From Arctopsyche grandis (Eukaryota > Arthropoda > Insecta > Trichoptera > Hydropsychidae), in assembly GCF_051622035.1 (NCBI RefSeq), contig NC_135359.1:29417501-29481500 (forward strand): a stretch of 64,000 nucleotides of DNA, given 5' to 3'. The notes beneath the pieces were generated by a model. The model worked only from the letters and a program-made list of their open reading frames with translations. It did not search any database and was not told the DNA's origin. The translations under genes and the position numbers were made by a program. Numbering within the stretch: the stretch's first letter is position 1; the number at the start of each line of letters is the position of its first letter. Of the stretch, positions 1-12,261 are shown piece by piece.

Positions 1-1024
1 ACCTAAAATGTAATATCAAGGATTTTACACACCCGTATCTGCATAGAAACACAGACCGTAAGCATTTATATGACTGAACGGTGCAATGCTCAAACTTCGC
101 ATATTTGAAATTCCCCATCTACATATTTCGAAAAAAACGGCATCCTCGTTTTCTGTGAAATTCGACATTGCAAAGGAATTTTTTTTTATTAGAAATGCTT
201 TGGGAAAATTCGCAAGCGCGCCCTACAAAGAGGAAAATCAATTTAGCACGAGACTCTGGGAACAATGAGCTGAAGCTCCCTCATATGAAGGCTTTGTATT
301 AATTTAACACCCTGTTTATATTTTACGTAATGTGTATTAATGTACTATCGTAAATAAAAGAGATTGATATCAACAGCCGTATAAAATGACCTGTGACCTG
401 TAAATACCCGTTTGACGTGAGAAATGTGCTGGAAGGGAAAACTATCAATTTTCATAAAGCTCTCGAAACGATATGTGACGACAATTTTAACACGCACTTA
501 ATTTTCATTTTATAGCTGTATGAGCTTTCTATGAAGTTCGGTTTTAAATGTGTGTTTGGGGATATAATAATGCTTTAAGTCTTGTAAACAGCAAAAACCT
601 CGTAGGTTTTGGGTTGTATAAAGAAAGAAATAAAAGCTCTTAAGGTGCCCATAAACGTGGATTTGTTCAAATTATTATACAAATTTGTCTGCCGTCTCCA
701 TGTTATTTTATTTTATTTCATTGAACATGCAAACTTGCATGCTTATGCAGATACAATACAATCAATCAATACAATCGATATACATGCTTATGCAGATACA
801 ATACAATCAATCAATACAATCGATATACATACATAAGCATTTCATATAATGCGAATTCATACAAACATCCACAGTGACATACATATAATATATGCAGAAT
901 TGTTTCCAATATTTTATAATCAAATTGGCAAACCTCAAGACGCTGAATAAATTGAGAATAGCAAGAGAGATAGGGAAGGAGATGCTAGGAGGTTTTTGCA
1001 GGAATCGTATCAATGAAAATCAGA
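1..1024. other. Gene-free AT-rich stretch
   Basis: I see no coding sequence here that I can defend. Open frames are short and show no recognisable family or splice structure. The only structure is the 45-bp direct duplication described separately. Confidence 0.5.
738..827. repeat. 45-bp direct tandem duplication (2 copies)
   Basis: Two consecutive copies of a 45-bp unit starting CATGCTTATGCAGATACAAT are seen at 738-782 and 783-827. They look identical by eye, so the duplication is recent or homogenised. No gene overlaps it. Confidence 0.85.
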
Positions 1025-1166
1025 AAAATTTTCAAACTCTGATAAGAAACGATCGACCTGGAGTCACAAACCAATATCTCTCCAGCAGCAGGCCTCTAGT
1101 GGGACTCGAACCTGTGGATACTCTGCTCGAAAGCATAGCATGCTAACCACTAGTCCACGCCGCTGG
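1025..1166 (-). repeat. SINE, subtype B, partial, minus strand
   Basis: Minus-strand copy of a tRNA-derived SINE. The head read on the minus strand has a box A-like segment (ACTAGTGGTTAGCATGC) and a box B-like segment (GGTTCGAGTCCC), followed by the body motif found in all copies here (reverse complement of GATCGACCTGGAGTCACAAA). It sits head-to-head with the next SINE. The 3' tail is missing. Confidence 0.75.
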
Positions 1167-1520
1167 TTAACAACCAGCAGTATGTCTCAGTGGTTGCGTT
1201 TATGTTTAGCACCAAAGATTATTTTGTTCGATCCCGGGCTAATCTTTTATACTGCTGGTTAGACTTGGATATTTGTGACTCCAAGTCGATCGTTTGCCAA
1301 TTTTATCTGATTTTCAATGAAACGGTTCCTCAAATTAGCAAATATCATCCTACCTGCTGTCACAAGTATCTGAATTTGATTTATGTTCCATAGATGTCTC
1401 AATGGAGTAATTAATTGTTAATATCATGTTCTTCAGCCTCTCGAAATACAGTTATTTATGTAATTAATTGTCTAGAAAGCGCACTGGGGTCTTCCTGTTA
1501 AGCCTTCCTAGTATACATAT
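1167..1520 (+). repeat. SINE, plus strand, near full length
   Basis: tRNA-like head with box A-like TCTCAGTGGTTGC and box B-like GTTCGATCCCGG. The body has GACTTGGATATTTGTGACTCC, and the tail is a divergent form of the family end, CCTGTTAAGCCTTCCTAGTA. The tail carries a TTAA that matches the site occupied by a TTAA-flanked element in the copy near 27030, so this copy acts as an empty-site comparison. Confidence 0.8.
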
Positions 1521-2159
1521 ATCTACATATGTAACTAACTGTAGGTGAACACCTTACGAGAGACACGACTGATCTTTGAGTTACATAAAATATGAGTATT
1601 GAAGTTCCAATACGAATTCAGTATTCTAGAAGGATGGTAAAGTACAGGTTATGAAAGTGACCTATTAAAATCGAATAGGAATAATTATAAAAATCACTTT
1701 CTATATGCCTCTATATATTTGTAAGCATTTACTTCTGTATCATCTAGGATACTACATAGTTCAAGTTAAACTTGTGTCTACATGAATATCATCACCATCT
1801 ACTACTAGATGAAGGCCTTCCATTCGTCTCTATTCTGAGACAAATCTCATACATCTCACTCCACTCATTTTTTTCTAATTTTATCTACCCATCTCCCTCG
1901 AAGTCTTTCTTATACCCTTTTTTTCATTCTCTTGTTAACCATTTGAGCACTACTTTTGTCAACGTTTCGTCCATTCTTCTAGCTATATACAATATATGTG
2001 CATACATATTACACTTATGCCCACACTCATTTCAGACCTTTCCTCATTACTTCAAACCTTTCTACACTTCCATACTTAAATAGATCTATAGAATGAGACC
2101 CAACGTTCCCAACATTGTCACTATACTAGTGTCGAACATATAAACCGTCGCATATATTT
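1521..2159. other. Gene-free stretch
   Basis: AT-rich and pyrimidine-rich sequence. One 103-codon open frame at 1772-2083 is low complexity and shows no domain. Nothing here can be supported as a gene. Confidence 0.45.
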
Positions 2160-2430
2160 TAGGTACATTTAGCCAGTAGCATGAGAGGTAGCCGCGTTCT
2201 ATCCCGTGAGATGACCTCGATTGAAAATAATTTATTCTCAGTATAATCTTTAACGCTGCTGGTCAGACTCGGATATGTGTGACTCTAAGTTGATCGTTTC
2301 CTATCAGTTTGCTAATTTATCTGATTTAATTGTTAAAGCGGTTCCTCCGTCAAATTGGCAAAAATCATCCTACCCACTATTTTACTACTATTTGAATATT
2401 ATTTCAAAAAAATGTTATCTATAACATAGA
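2160..2430 (+). repeat. SINE, plus strand, 3'-truncated
   Basis: Contains the degenerate head (CCGCGTTCTATCCCGTGAGA in place of box B), then GCTGCTGGTCAGACTCGGAT and the body up to the CCTACCCACTATTTTACTAC region. It lacks the terminal GGCCAGGAAGGCGC tail. Confidence 0.75.
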
Positions 2431-3035
2431 ATTTGTATTATGCTTACATGTCTGGTCGCAGTGACGCCTTATAGTATTCTGTAATTTCACTGTGGCTCAT
2501 TATTACATATATAAAAACGGGCGCAATGTGGGTATGTGCCGGACTGTGGAGACAGGGTCATGTGACGTCAGGATGAGCGACTTCAGGCCGAGAAACGGGT
2601 GACACATACACACATCCACAAAGACACAGACACATTCATTCATCATTTCAAACGGGTTGGATTGGTGAGCGTGTAATACGCGCACTCAATTTTTTACGAT
2701 TAATACGCTTATAAATTACCTTACATTATTTTTATTTTTTTTATTACATTTTATACCAGGAAGGCCTTACAGGTAAACCCCAATGCGACTTTCTGGCCAA
2801 TTACAAACAATACAGCATTGCTATTATACAAGTCAGTGAATTATGAGGCAGTGAAAACTCGCAAATTATCGAGATATCTATGAATTGTACATACATTTTA
2901 TTGTACATTAATCAAACTCAAATAGTGGTGACATAGTAGGTAGGAAGGATTTTAGCCAATTTTTGATCGGGAACCGTTTCAACTATGATATCAGAGAAAA
3001 TTGGCAAACTCTGATAGGAAACGATCGACCTGGAG

Positions 3036-3398
3036 CATAGATATATAATACACATAGATGGGCCCTGACTTGTGATTTTGGTCGGAGATCTTGTCGTCAC
3101 TAATTGAGGGGTGCGGGGGGTTTAACTAGCGGGGAAGTTGGGAAAAAAAAGGTTTTTTTCCCTACGACTCAGCGGCCGGCGTTTTTTTCACTTCCCCGCT
3201 AGTAAAACCCCCCGCACCCCTCAGTTAGCGACGACGAGATCTCCGCATATCTATCGACAAGATCTCCGCAATCGACCTTTCCTACTTAGAACCTAACTAC
3301 CTACTGAGAGATGGTGTGCATGCGCCATGTATTTTGCATGCGCCAAAAGGGAGACCAGTATAAAGCGTGAGGGCGGATCTATGTATTATACATCTATG
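3036..3398. mobile_element. 363-bp TIR MITE with 8-bp target duplication, inside a SINE
   Basis: The host SINE reads ACCTGGAG immediately before (3028-3035) and again immediately after (3399-3406), which is an 8-bp target-site duplication. The ends are imperfect inverted repeats, CATAGATATATAATACACAT and the complement of TGTATTATACATCTATG. The interior contains a foldback at 3105-3222. An 8-bp duplication fits hAT, but Mutator-like elements (8-10 bp) are also possible. No transposase is present. Confidence 0.8.
3105..3222. repeat. Long hairpin inside the MITE
   Basis: Arms of roughly 40 bp, GAGGGGTGCGGGGGGTTTAA on the left and the complementary CCCCCCGCACCCCTC on the right, surround a short spacer with a poly-A/poly-T core. 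It would form a very stable GC-rich cruciform or RNA hairpin. Confidence 0.85.
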
Positions 3399-3545
3399 AC
3401 CTGGAGTCACAAATATCCAGCAGCACTACAGATATACTCAGAAAATTTCTTTTCAATCGAGGTCAGCTCATGGGATCGAACCCGGCTCCTCTCGGTGCTA
3501 GGCAGAAGCTTAACGACCGAGCTATGCTGCTTGATGGCTTAATAT

Positions 3546-5640
3546 TATATTTATATATAACATATAACTTTATTTTAATTCTTGTATCCTTTCCGAAACC
3601 ACCCGTTGAAATCAACGGGCACAACACTAGTCTTATATAATAATTATCCAATGCGTGCGTGCGTGCGTGTGTACGAAGTACTCGCTGTTAATACCATGCT
3701 CCTTTTCTCCCCTTGGAATCGTATATCGTGGAAAGAGACGCGGCATATACGATTCCATAACCGGCCGACGAAAACAAAATAATTTTGTTCAAAAAAAATG
3801 AATTAAATTTTAAATTATTAATTCCTTTGATCCCAATTGCACAATCATGTGCACACATGCCACTAGTATGTACATATATCATATATATAAAGACGGTAAA
3901 CTGTGTGTGTGTGGGTGGGTGTGTGTGTGTGTGTGTCCGTGTCCTAACTCTCGCCGAACATAATGAACGAATCGATAAAAATCGATTAATTCATTTTTCG
4001 ACGAGACGACTTTGTCGCGACTCGAACCGATCACCCCAAATAGCCCGAATATGGGTCTAAATTGAGGTCTCGGACATCACGCCAAATCCAATTTTTCATT
4101 TCGCCTTTTTTTTTAAACAATAATTGAAACATTCCTTCTCGCTGTATAAAAATACGTAATTTTGATAATTTCATTTAGCGAGGTTTTGAACCATTTTTTA
4201 TGTATTTATTTTCAATTAAATTATAATTATAATTTAAATTATTTATATTTTGACGATATTCGAGAAAAAAATTGATTTCATTCACCGCGGGCGCCGGGAA
4301 TCCAACCTCGGACCCTCCGATCCAAACGCAATGTCCTCATGAGCTCGCGTCGCACGCCATATCTTCGCCCAGAATACGTGTTGTAAATACACATCATATG
4401 TATATGCACGTAATTTGTTATGTGTAGTAATAATATTCAACGTTACAAGGTCAATGACCGTTTGTGTATAATCGGAAAATATTACATTTTGTTAACGTTA
4501 ACTTTAAGAATTGAAAATTATTACAAATAAAGAATTGAAAACTATCTATGAGAGTCTACGAAAATAACGGTTCCGGTTCCGGATTTTTTTTTAGTTTTAT
4601 ACGGGTATATAATAATTTTATACCCATGCGATGATATTTCATCGGGCTATTCACTAGTAAATAATTAAATACGATTTTGTAATAATACACTACAAGCAGT
4701 TCCGGAGTTCCGATTAAGTCTCGAGAGACTTCCTTTACTACGTTTTAAACCTAACACCCTAGATTTATACTCAAAGCTGGAATGGTACATACATTTGCTC
4801 ATCGAAAGCATAACTTTTTAATCGTACTGTATACAGCGAGGTAGAACTTTCGATTCATCGCAGGTCCGAGTATCATTCGTGCGAGAGCTCCATACTACTG
4901 GGTACCGCAATTAAAGGGGAGGTACGGAAACCCCAACCCCCCACTTCCGAAAAGGCTTAAGCGCCCCTCCTAACGAGTATCTCCTTCGCCCTCCACGCTA
5001 AGGTCGAGGCCACACAACCAGCACGTCCTTTTTATTATAAAAATAAAAAAAACTGACGACGACTACTATTTTCCGGAGTCTGCTGCATAATTTTCCTCTC
5101 TGCCTTATCTCTCGAGCGAATTTGTTTGTGTTTTCCCTGCGAACGTTACGAGCCCGTGAAACGCGTCATCAGGAAACACGTCTTCCTGTTCGGCAAATAT
5201 CGTATACGTATACATATGTACACTTCGCAAATGATTACCTAATATGTAAATGGTTATATAACCTCCGGTATGCACTATATGCACGTAAATCATATCGAAA
5301 ACAGTATCGATAATATGTGAACTGGGTCATCTGAATCACGTAAATCAATCTAAAGTTTACGTATGTACATATATGTATACGTATGCTATACTTAAAAGGA
5401 TTAAGCTTATAAGGTGTAATAAAATTGATCTTGGGCATTTTATGATGCCTATAAAAAAGTCTATACAACGTTTTCCCTTAAAAATAATAATCCATACATT
5501 GTTATATTATAGCAGTATCGGTTTTTTTGAAAGTAAAAAGTTTATGGGGCTTAATTTGTAACGAAATTTTACAACATTGAAACATTGCATAAATGTATAT
5601 GTATATAATACATTTATTTTTACATACATACATATATTAT
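3546..5640. other. Gene-free stretch with microsatellites
   Basis: Contains a GCGT/GT-rich run near 3652-3672, a GT-rich run near 3902-3938 and a perfect inverted repeat at 3715-3756. Near 4621-4650 lies a short motif shared with 29995-30020. A GGTTGGATTCCCGG-like box B on the minus strand near 4290-4310 hints at an old tRNA-derived SINE. I see no gene. Confidence 0.45.
3715..3756. repeat. Inverted repeat, 12-bp arms
   Basis: GGAATCGTATAT at 3715-3726 is the exact reverse complement of ATATACGATTCC at 3745-3756, with an 18-base spacer. Function unknown. Confidence 0.8.
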
Positions 5641-5945
5641 ATATGTCACAGTGAAATTATATTTCAAGTGAAAATATGTGTTCACCGACGTTTCAGTGAA
5701 ATCATAACTAGTTACATTTTCAGGGTTGCTTTTATTCATTTAAGATTAGATTGTTAGGGTTTGTATTATTTAAGGGTTAGGATAGGTTAGGTTACGTAAG
5801 GGTTGGCCCTATTCATTTAAGATTGGGTTGGTAGGGCTAAATTTATAGAGTTAGACGTTGTAAATTCATTGTTTGATACATTTTAACTGTTTGAATTGGT
5901 GAAAATATATTTTCACTTTAAATATGCTTTCACTATAACATATAT
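5641..5945. mobile_element. Foldback MITE of the GTGAAAATAT family (copy 1)
   Basis: Both ends carry complementary TTTCACT/AGTGAAA-type sequence, and the interior holds TTAGG-like words (GGTTAGGATAGGTTAGG). An inverted copy lies at 30050-30340, and internal fragments recur near 37640-37735 and 48447-48520. No coding capacity. Confidence 0.7.
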
Positions 5946-6405
5946 ACCAGGAAAATCTAACATGTAAACCCGAATGCGCCTTCCTGGCCAATTTTAAACA
6001 TCGATATATGTATTATATAATTTTTAGAATAACTTTAACAAAGCATCATACATAGAGACATCTATTGATAAATTTTCGGGATATTTTTTTATACAAATCG
6101 TCAAAATTTGAAATGCTGAAAAGCTTGAAATTTGCGAGACATTTATGGACAAATTTGCAGCATATTATACGAATCAGCGAATTTCAAGATGCTGAAAACT
6201 CTAAAATTGCGAGAAATAAGTAAAGGTTGCCAATTCGTTGACAACGTTTTGATGAAAATCAGATGAATTGGCAAACTCTGATAAGAAACGATCAACCTGG
6301 AGTCAAAAATCAAGGTATGGCCAGCAGTAACCAGTGGGACTCGAACCCGTTACCACTATGCTCGAAAGCATATATGCTAACCACTAGTCCATGCTGCTGG
6401 TTATG
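5946..6405 (-). repeat. SINE, subtype B, full length, minus strand
   Basis: Begins on the plus strand with the tail complement (TACCAGGAAAATCTAACATG ... GCGCCTTCCTGGCC). It passes through the shared body and ends with the head, where the minus strand reads GGTTCGAGTCCCACTGG as box B and ACTAGTGGTTAGCATA as box A. Confidence 0.8.
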
Positions 6406-7768
6406 TACATAAGTATAGTGAGAAAAGCGTTGCTTGAGAATTACCTCACATACCTAACGTGTTTATTACCTAGTGTGTAAGGGCGCAGACACACAGAGTG
6501 CTACGTGGCACGTGTTTTTTTTTTAGATAATTTTGCACATATGAAAAAACGCTAGCACGTCTGATCTATGCTGTGGTGATCCGGGCCAAAACTCACCCCC
6601 TTGAGTGTTTTCGGTGATTATTTTATCCTCGTATTGACTTTTAAATGATCGATCGATCGATCGTTGACTCTCATATTTAAAGAAATATCGAAATAATAAC
6701 AATGACATGAAGATAAGCCCACAGCTGGAGTCTACCTACGCATTTCGAGCCGTACGATTCTTTGTGTCTGTACCTTAAGTTATATACATATTTGCATTAA
6801 AAAATCATTACTACATACATATAGTGTGTAGTGCAAAATAAACGGTCGACGTTTTATAGTGGAATTTATTAAATATAACTTTAATTTTAATAAATCATAT
6901 TAAAAAAATGTTTTAACTATTGTATTATATTTCACCGTCGACAATTATGCTTGGTTAGAAATAAATTTAAGTTTTCTTACTTTAAATTCTACTAAAATAA
7001 GAATAATAATGCGTTAAATTTTAAGCCAATGGTTTGAAAAGGCACAAAGGCATTCTTTAAAATTACTGAATCATTTTTGTCGATATTTGAAAGTAATTGT
7101 AGGTACGTTCATATTATATTATATACATAGCTTTGATTAATTTGGTTTACCGTGAAAATAGGACCGTGTTTATATTTGATCGTGCCTACGTTTACGTTTC
7201 GAATTGGAAAAGTTGCGAAATTGCAAAGCTAACAATGTTAATCGCCGATTGGAATCTTTGAATCGCTCATTTACAAAATTTTGTATTTTTAACGGCCATT
7301 TCCCGAGCGAAAAGTTTGCTCCACTTGTGAATTTATTTTCAATGTAGTTTAGTGGTGACGTTTACACTCGACTTTTCTATTCTCGACTGGATCATTTGTG
7401 CAAATAATACAAAACGTGCTTTGTCGCAAATGTGCCTGTTCCATTAATGCTTTTCGGCTTTTCGAACGGAATATGTATGTATTTAAAAATTAAATCGAGC
7501 GAAAAAAAATAGGACGTGGCAACGAAGTAATGTCTCCCATGGTACGTTTGCAATTTGAACGTCCTGGCGATATTTTAGAATCACTGTGATTTATCGTCGA
7601 AGCCATTTCCAATCCACAATTCTCTCACCTTCACCTACTTAGATAAGTATTATACATATAATATATATCTCGGAAATGCTTTATATAATCGCATTCCACT
7701 TTGGAATTGTTCAATTTTATATGTATATTCTACGATTGGGAGCTAGATCGAAGCAAAGTAATTAAATA
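6406..7768. other. Gene-free stretch
   Basis: AT-rich sequence with a CGATCGATCGATCG run near 6650. No supportable ORF, splice structure or repeat family was recognised. Confidence 0.45.
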
Positions 7769-7870
7769 AAATTCCACTTAGAAAAATCATATTTCGACTA
7801 TTCTTGTGGATTAATAACAAAAATTCTATTGATAACTGGCTTCCACAAGAATAGTCGAAATATGGTTTTT
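7769..7870. repeat. Inverted repeat fragment related to the 1-kb repeat
   Basis: AATCATATTTCGACTATTCT (7787 onward) and the complementary AGAATAGTCGAAATATGGTT (7850 onward) face each other around AACAAAAATTCTATTGATAA. The same words occur inside the 1-kb repeat that starts just downstream, so this is a rearranged piece of it. Confidence 0.75.
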
Positions 7871-7915
7871 CTCATATACAGACAATTTAATATATTTTCC
7901 CTATTAATTCAATTC

Positions 7916-8890
7916 GTCATATGCCAACATGTTTAACAAGCGTTTTTATTAACTTCACTCTATTATGTAGTTCAGTGACATTCCTGCAGGTCAAAAATTT
8001 GTGATCCGTTTTTGAACCAATTCCACTCTTTAAATCTCTTTGATATTTTACCATATTCAGCGGTTAGCTAACATTTAAGCAAGTTAAAGTCTTCGACATG
8101 AAGCTAGAGAAGTTTAATCATTTACGAACCCATTAAAAATGACATCAGAATCTTGTATCAAATCTAAGCGATGACAGCTACATATGCTTTCTACCGCCCC
8201 TTCACAACTCACTTAAATATTGGTAAATGTTAATAACAAAAATTCTATTGATAACTGGTTTACCTCAATAAAATAAACGAATTTTTGTTATTAATCCACA
8301 AGAATAGTCGAAATATGGTTTTTTTAAGTGGAATTTTATTTAATTCTCATATACAGACAATTTAATATATATTCCCTATTAATTCAATTCAGATTTGTGT
8401 AAATAATAGTAGCGAATTTTTAGCTCACAATTTTACCGATTTGAAATTCAGCACACTTCCAATTAACCCTTTTAAACGAAAACAAAAAATAGTGTGGTCA
8501 GAAAACTATCCCAATAAACATGTTTCAATAGAAAAAACTCAATATAAAATAGTATTAACAGTAAGAAAAAATTCCAAGTGAAAATACGTACTTTTGACTT
8601 TTGATTTGAACTGGACGACTACTTAGAGAGATTTGAAAGCTGAAAAGTACTACAAATGAAAGTTAAAATACCCGACTATAGATTTCAATCTCCATTTTGA
8701 ACAGGAAATTGATAGATTTTGAGACATCGACCGAACAACACCAAGATATAGAAAAATCGCGCGATTTAAAAACTCGAGCCAATCAACATTTTTTATTACC
8801 AGATTCGTGTTTACTGGGCATAGATCTACACATAAGAAAAGTATCATATCTCGTCTCTGAACTGTTTTTCGTGTCGAACAGTGTTATCTG
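7916..8890 (+). repeat. 1-kb dispersed repeat, copy 1
   Basis: Runs in near-identity with 19697-20672 in the same orientation, starting GTCATATGCCAACATGTTT. Sequence differences are scattered single bases plus small indels. Divergent pieces occur at about 24240-24310 and, inverted, at 41845-42030. Short open frames inside are broken in the other copy, so it is treated as non-coding. Family unknown. Confidence 0.85.
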
Positions 8891-9002
8891 ACTAATTGTA
8901 ATATCTTATGAACAAAAGCCTTATCCAGCTTAAATCGAACGTAAAGCAATCAAACAATTTGCTGGGCGATAAATCAGCACACAAAGATAAGCCTAATAAG
9001 AA

Positions 9003-9490
9003 CTGTGCCACGCCGAGTGACTTACGATAGTAGGTTACTTTGTTGCGCGACAATATCACATGTATGCAGTTGTATGGAGCATGCCACGTCGGGAAACTCA
9101 CTGGTTGCCAAGCCATAAAATCATCCGAGCAGCAAGATCGGTTTCCGGAGTTCAGTCTGTTCTCGGTGATTTTATTGCTTGAGTGACCGGCACAGTCCCT
9201 CAAAAGTGCCACACTAACTGATTACCTGCCGGCCATTATGAAAATATGTGACTGTATCATCACATACTGAAAACTGTTACAGGTATTAGTGAGCGGTTTC
9301 TTGGTCGCTTTTGGCTGACCAAGTTGAGTGACCAAAAGTGGCCCCGGGCAACTACATTTGGGCAACAAAGTCACTCGCAAGTCACCTGGTGTGGCACAGC
9401 TCAAAGAGCCTGGCAACACTGGGTGTGGCACCCTTCAATACATTTTGAGGGATCGCGACGGATGTTCAAGTAATAAAATCACCGTGATCA
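9003..9490. mobile_element. Complex foldback element
   Basis: Left segments CTGTGCCACGCCGAGTGACT (near 9004) and GGTGATTTTATTGCTTGAG (near 9166) are matched in reverse complement by CACTCGCAAGTCACCTGGTG (near 9371) and CAAGTAATAAAATCACCG (near 9468). A further related piece lies at 9725-9800. This is the architecture of a nested foldback transposon. No transposase is seen. Confidence 0.65.
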
Positions 9491-10796
9491 GTAAAGAGCG
9501 GACCAACTTTGCGCAGTTCATTGTTCGTTGTTCGCGGTGCTTTGTTCATTTTTATGATGAACCTTTTTTATGCCCTCTAGCTTTGTAGTTTGCCCTGTTT
9601 CCTGGAAAATAGACCCAAAACGCCCTGTGTCATAGAAAAAGCACGCTTCCGGTCATACTTCTAGTGATCAAATTCCAGCAAATCATTTCGCTGGTTGGAT
9701 TACTTTACGACTGTGACATGCTCCGCACAACTGAGTACATTTGATCTGGTTGCTCAACAAAGCCACCCACCGAGCTGCCCGGTGTTGCCAGGCTCTAAAC
9801 TTTGGATGGCAACTCATCTACGGGAAACTACCGTGTCATTCTCCAAAGTGAAGTCTCAAAGTCTAATCCACTAGATGCTCAGTTTGACAAACTGAGTATT
9901 TTCAAAATGGTAAAAGTCCATTATTTATTCATTCGAATCGCTACGATAAATCGTTCAATTACTAAGACAAATCGCTTTATACGTAGACTCCTTTATAAAA
10001 CCGCTGACCCAACATACCCAGGACAATGACTAGCTCTGACCCAGAACAACAACCAGACCCTAGCAGTCTTTAGTACTACAAGTAATTGAGGCGAAAAACA
10101 TGTATCACACTCGTTTTTAAACTATGCTCTAAATCTGGCACTCGCACCACCCCTGGACAATTTCATCCACTTTATCTCACATGAGACATCTTGCTCTTCC
10201 CGTAGCAACCAAGTGACGTTCCATTCCAGAGCAAGTCGACCCATTCAATCCGACACGAGTGGCGTCTCTCACCTTTCCTGGAGTGCCGTTTCAGACGCTG
10301 TCTCCCGAGACGAGAGTGCTTTGAGCATCGATTTTTTTCCCACCGGCTAAGAAAGGGTTAACGATCGCCGACGAGGAAATCCAAGGTGGGCGTACGTAGA
10401 CGGAAAACTTTTGTTTGAGTTTTCCGGAGGCCTACGCCGTAGCAGGGGCGATCGAACCGAACGAGGTCCGCATTGTGGCGCGTCTGACCCGCTTTTATTG
10501 CCCAATGGAGCTTTGCCAACAACTGCAGAAAGAGTTCGCACAATAGAGCTTTCGAATGCCGAACACGTTTTGTGGAGGATAGGGGTGGCCCGGCCCGGCT
10601 GCAATAAAACAGAAAGTCTTGCAAATAATGACGTTTGACGTATTCGATTGGACGTCAAAATCGTAAATCGTGTGTTTGTCCCGTTTTGAATGAATGGTCA
10701 CAATAAGGGTTTCCAAACCAGAAAATGATGATTACCGATTTTCCGTATGAAGGAACCGGCTAGCCGGAATTGTGGGTATTGTAAATTTTTAATTTT
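9491..10796. other. Unassigned stretch with a GC-richer segment
   Basis: The segment 10140-10640 is richer in G+C and CpG than its surroundings and is open in several frames on both strands (for example 10347-10658 minus). No domain or splice pattern singles out one frame. It could be a regulatory island or old exon; I cannot decide. Confidence 0.35.
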
Positions 10797-11195
10797 TAAC
10801 CAGCAGCATAGCTCGGTGGTGAGGTGCCGGGTTCGATCCTATGAGCTGACCTCGATTGAAAAGAATTTTTCTGAGAATATCTGTAGTGCTGCTGGTCAGA
10901 CTTGGATATTTGTGACTCCAGGTCGATCGTTTCCTATCAGAGTTTGCTAATTTTTCTGATTTTATTGTCCGATTAAAATTGGCTAAAAAACCTTCCTGCC
11001 TACTATGTCAGCACTATTTGAGTATGGTTAATGTACAATAAAAGTTATGTACAATTCATAGATGTCTCGTTAATTTGCGAGTTTTCAGTTTCTGGTAATT
11101 CAACGTCTTGTGAAATAAAAATGCTGCATTGTTTGTAATTGGCCAGGAAGGCGCATTGGGGTTTACCTGTAAGGCCTTCACGGTATATATGTACA
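10797..11195 (+). repeat. SINE, subtype A, full length (best copy)
   Basis: Cleanest example of the family. Pol III-type box A TAGCTCGGTGGT is at 10809-10820 and box B GGTTCGATCC at 10830-10839. The body follows with CTGCTGGTCAGACTTGGATA and GACTCCAGGTCGATCG, and the tail is GGCCAGGAAGGCGCATTGGG then CCTGTAAGGCCTTCACGG. About 15 related copies are recognisable in the window, in both orientations. Confidence 0.88.
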
Positions 11196-12260
11196 TATGT
11201 AAAAAAAGGGTTCCAAAAAACCGCCTGAAAGAAAAAGCCGGTTTTCGGTTGTTTTACAAATAAAAAGCCGGTTGACCGGATTTTTTTACGTTTAAAATTT
11301 TTATATCGACAAAAAAATGTAAAGATATATTATATTATGCAAAAAAAATAGTTTTTTTTTAAATTAAATTGCGTTATAAACATTATGAACTTTCATAAGA
11401 GATAATTCATAAGTTTCTGAGGTAATCCTGTGGCGCTTTTCCTTACCGGTCCTCACTTAGTTTCGTGAAATGTTTCAGCTTAGCTATGCTTCGTACAGTC
11501 GACGTCACTATCAAAGTAATTGACATGTCGTCCGTTAAGAATTAAAAAAAAAACATCCCTTTAAATTGATGCGAATGTAGGGTATTTTTTACATGCGCCA
11601 AAACCCTTACATTGGCGTTTTACTCTTTTTTTTTGTAGATACTTACTGTTTATAGCCAGTCAGCAAAAGTCGGTGGTAGTTTCGGTGAAAGGCTTGAATT
11701 ATAAGATAAAATTTGCCGTTTGAAGGCAAAGGACGGTTCTTAAAATAGATCCTGAAAGTCTTAAAATAAAATATATATCTACATATATATATGCATCAGC
11801 GCATGCGGACACTTCCGTGTCAAATTTCCTTATAAATGACAAATAACATGTTAAAAATACTCATAGTATGGAAAAAGTACATGTACGTAGTGGTTTACTT
11901 TTGAATAATGATCTTTTTACAAGCCTCATATCATTTCAATATAAAAGGCCTATTTTATAATTATTTTTTTTATTTTAAAATTTATATTTTTACCATGTTT
12001 ATATTACAGGTATCCCTTAAGCGACACCTACAGACATGTGTGGTTAAACTTGTACATATGTAAATTTTATATATTATAATGTTGCGTAGAGGTGGGTTCA
12101 GGATCCAAATGAAAGGCCAAAGTCGCTTCACAGGTCCATACGGAACCACCGCTCACTTCTGAATATCAGATCTACCGTTTTGACCTCATAATAAAGGACA
12201 ACCACAGCCTCTAGCTAATCGGTCTACCCTTGCTTACCTATTATTTACGCACGGACTTTT
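11196..12260. other. Gene-free AT-rich stretch
   Basis: No supportable gene. A short repeated AAAAGCCGGTT motif occurs near 11237-11275. Confidence 0.45.
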
Positions 12261-12261
12261 T

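Larger units (their letters stand above)
2555..3545. mobile_element. Composite repeat: SINE with nested MITE (copy 1)
   Basis: A minus-strand SINE (tail at about 2755, head ending near 3537) is split by an insertion at 3036-3398. The left flank at 2560-2755 (GTGACGTCAGG, then a CACATCCACAAAGA-like stretch) recurs at 25895-26100, together with the SINE and the nested insertion at the same SINE position. The two sites are therefore copies of one composite, not independent insertions. Confidence 0.8.

Noticed and set aside
1772..2083. 103-codon plus-strand frame as a small secreted protein gene
   Set aside because: Low-complexity Phe/Ser/His-rich reading of pyrimidine-rich DNA. No signal-peptide start or homology seen.
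4621..4650. Hammerhead ribozyme
   Set aside because: The motif forms a hairpin, but the CTGATGA and GAAA core elements are not arranged as a hammerhead.
5755..5810. Telomeric TTAGG tract
   Set aside because: The words are irregular and lie inside a repeated foldback element, so they are not a telomere.
10347..10658. Minus-strand 103-codon frame as a gene
   Set aside because: Overlapping frames on both strands are equally open in this GC-richer block. No domain or splice pattern supports it.
10800..10845. A tRNA gene
   Set aside because: Box A and B are present, but no acceptor stem or cloverleaf closes. The same head recurs in many SINE copies.
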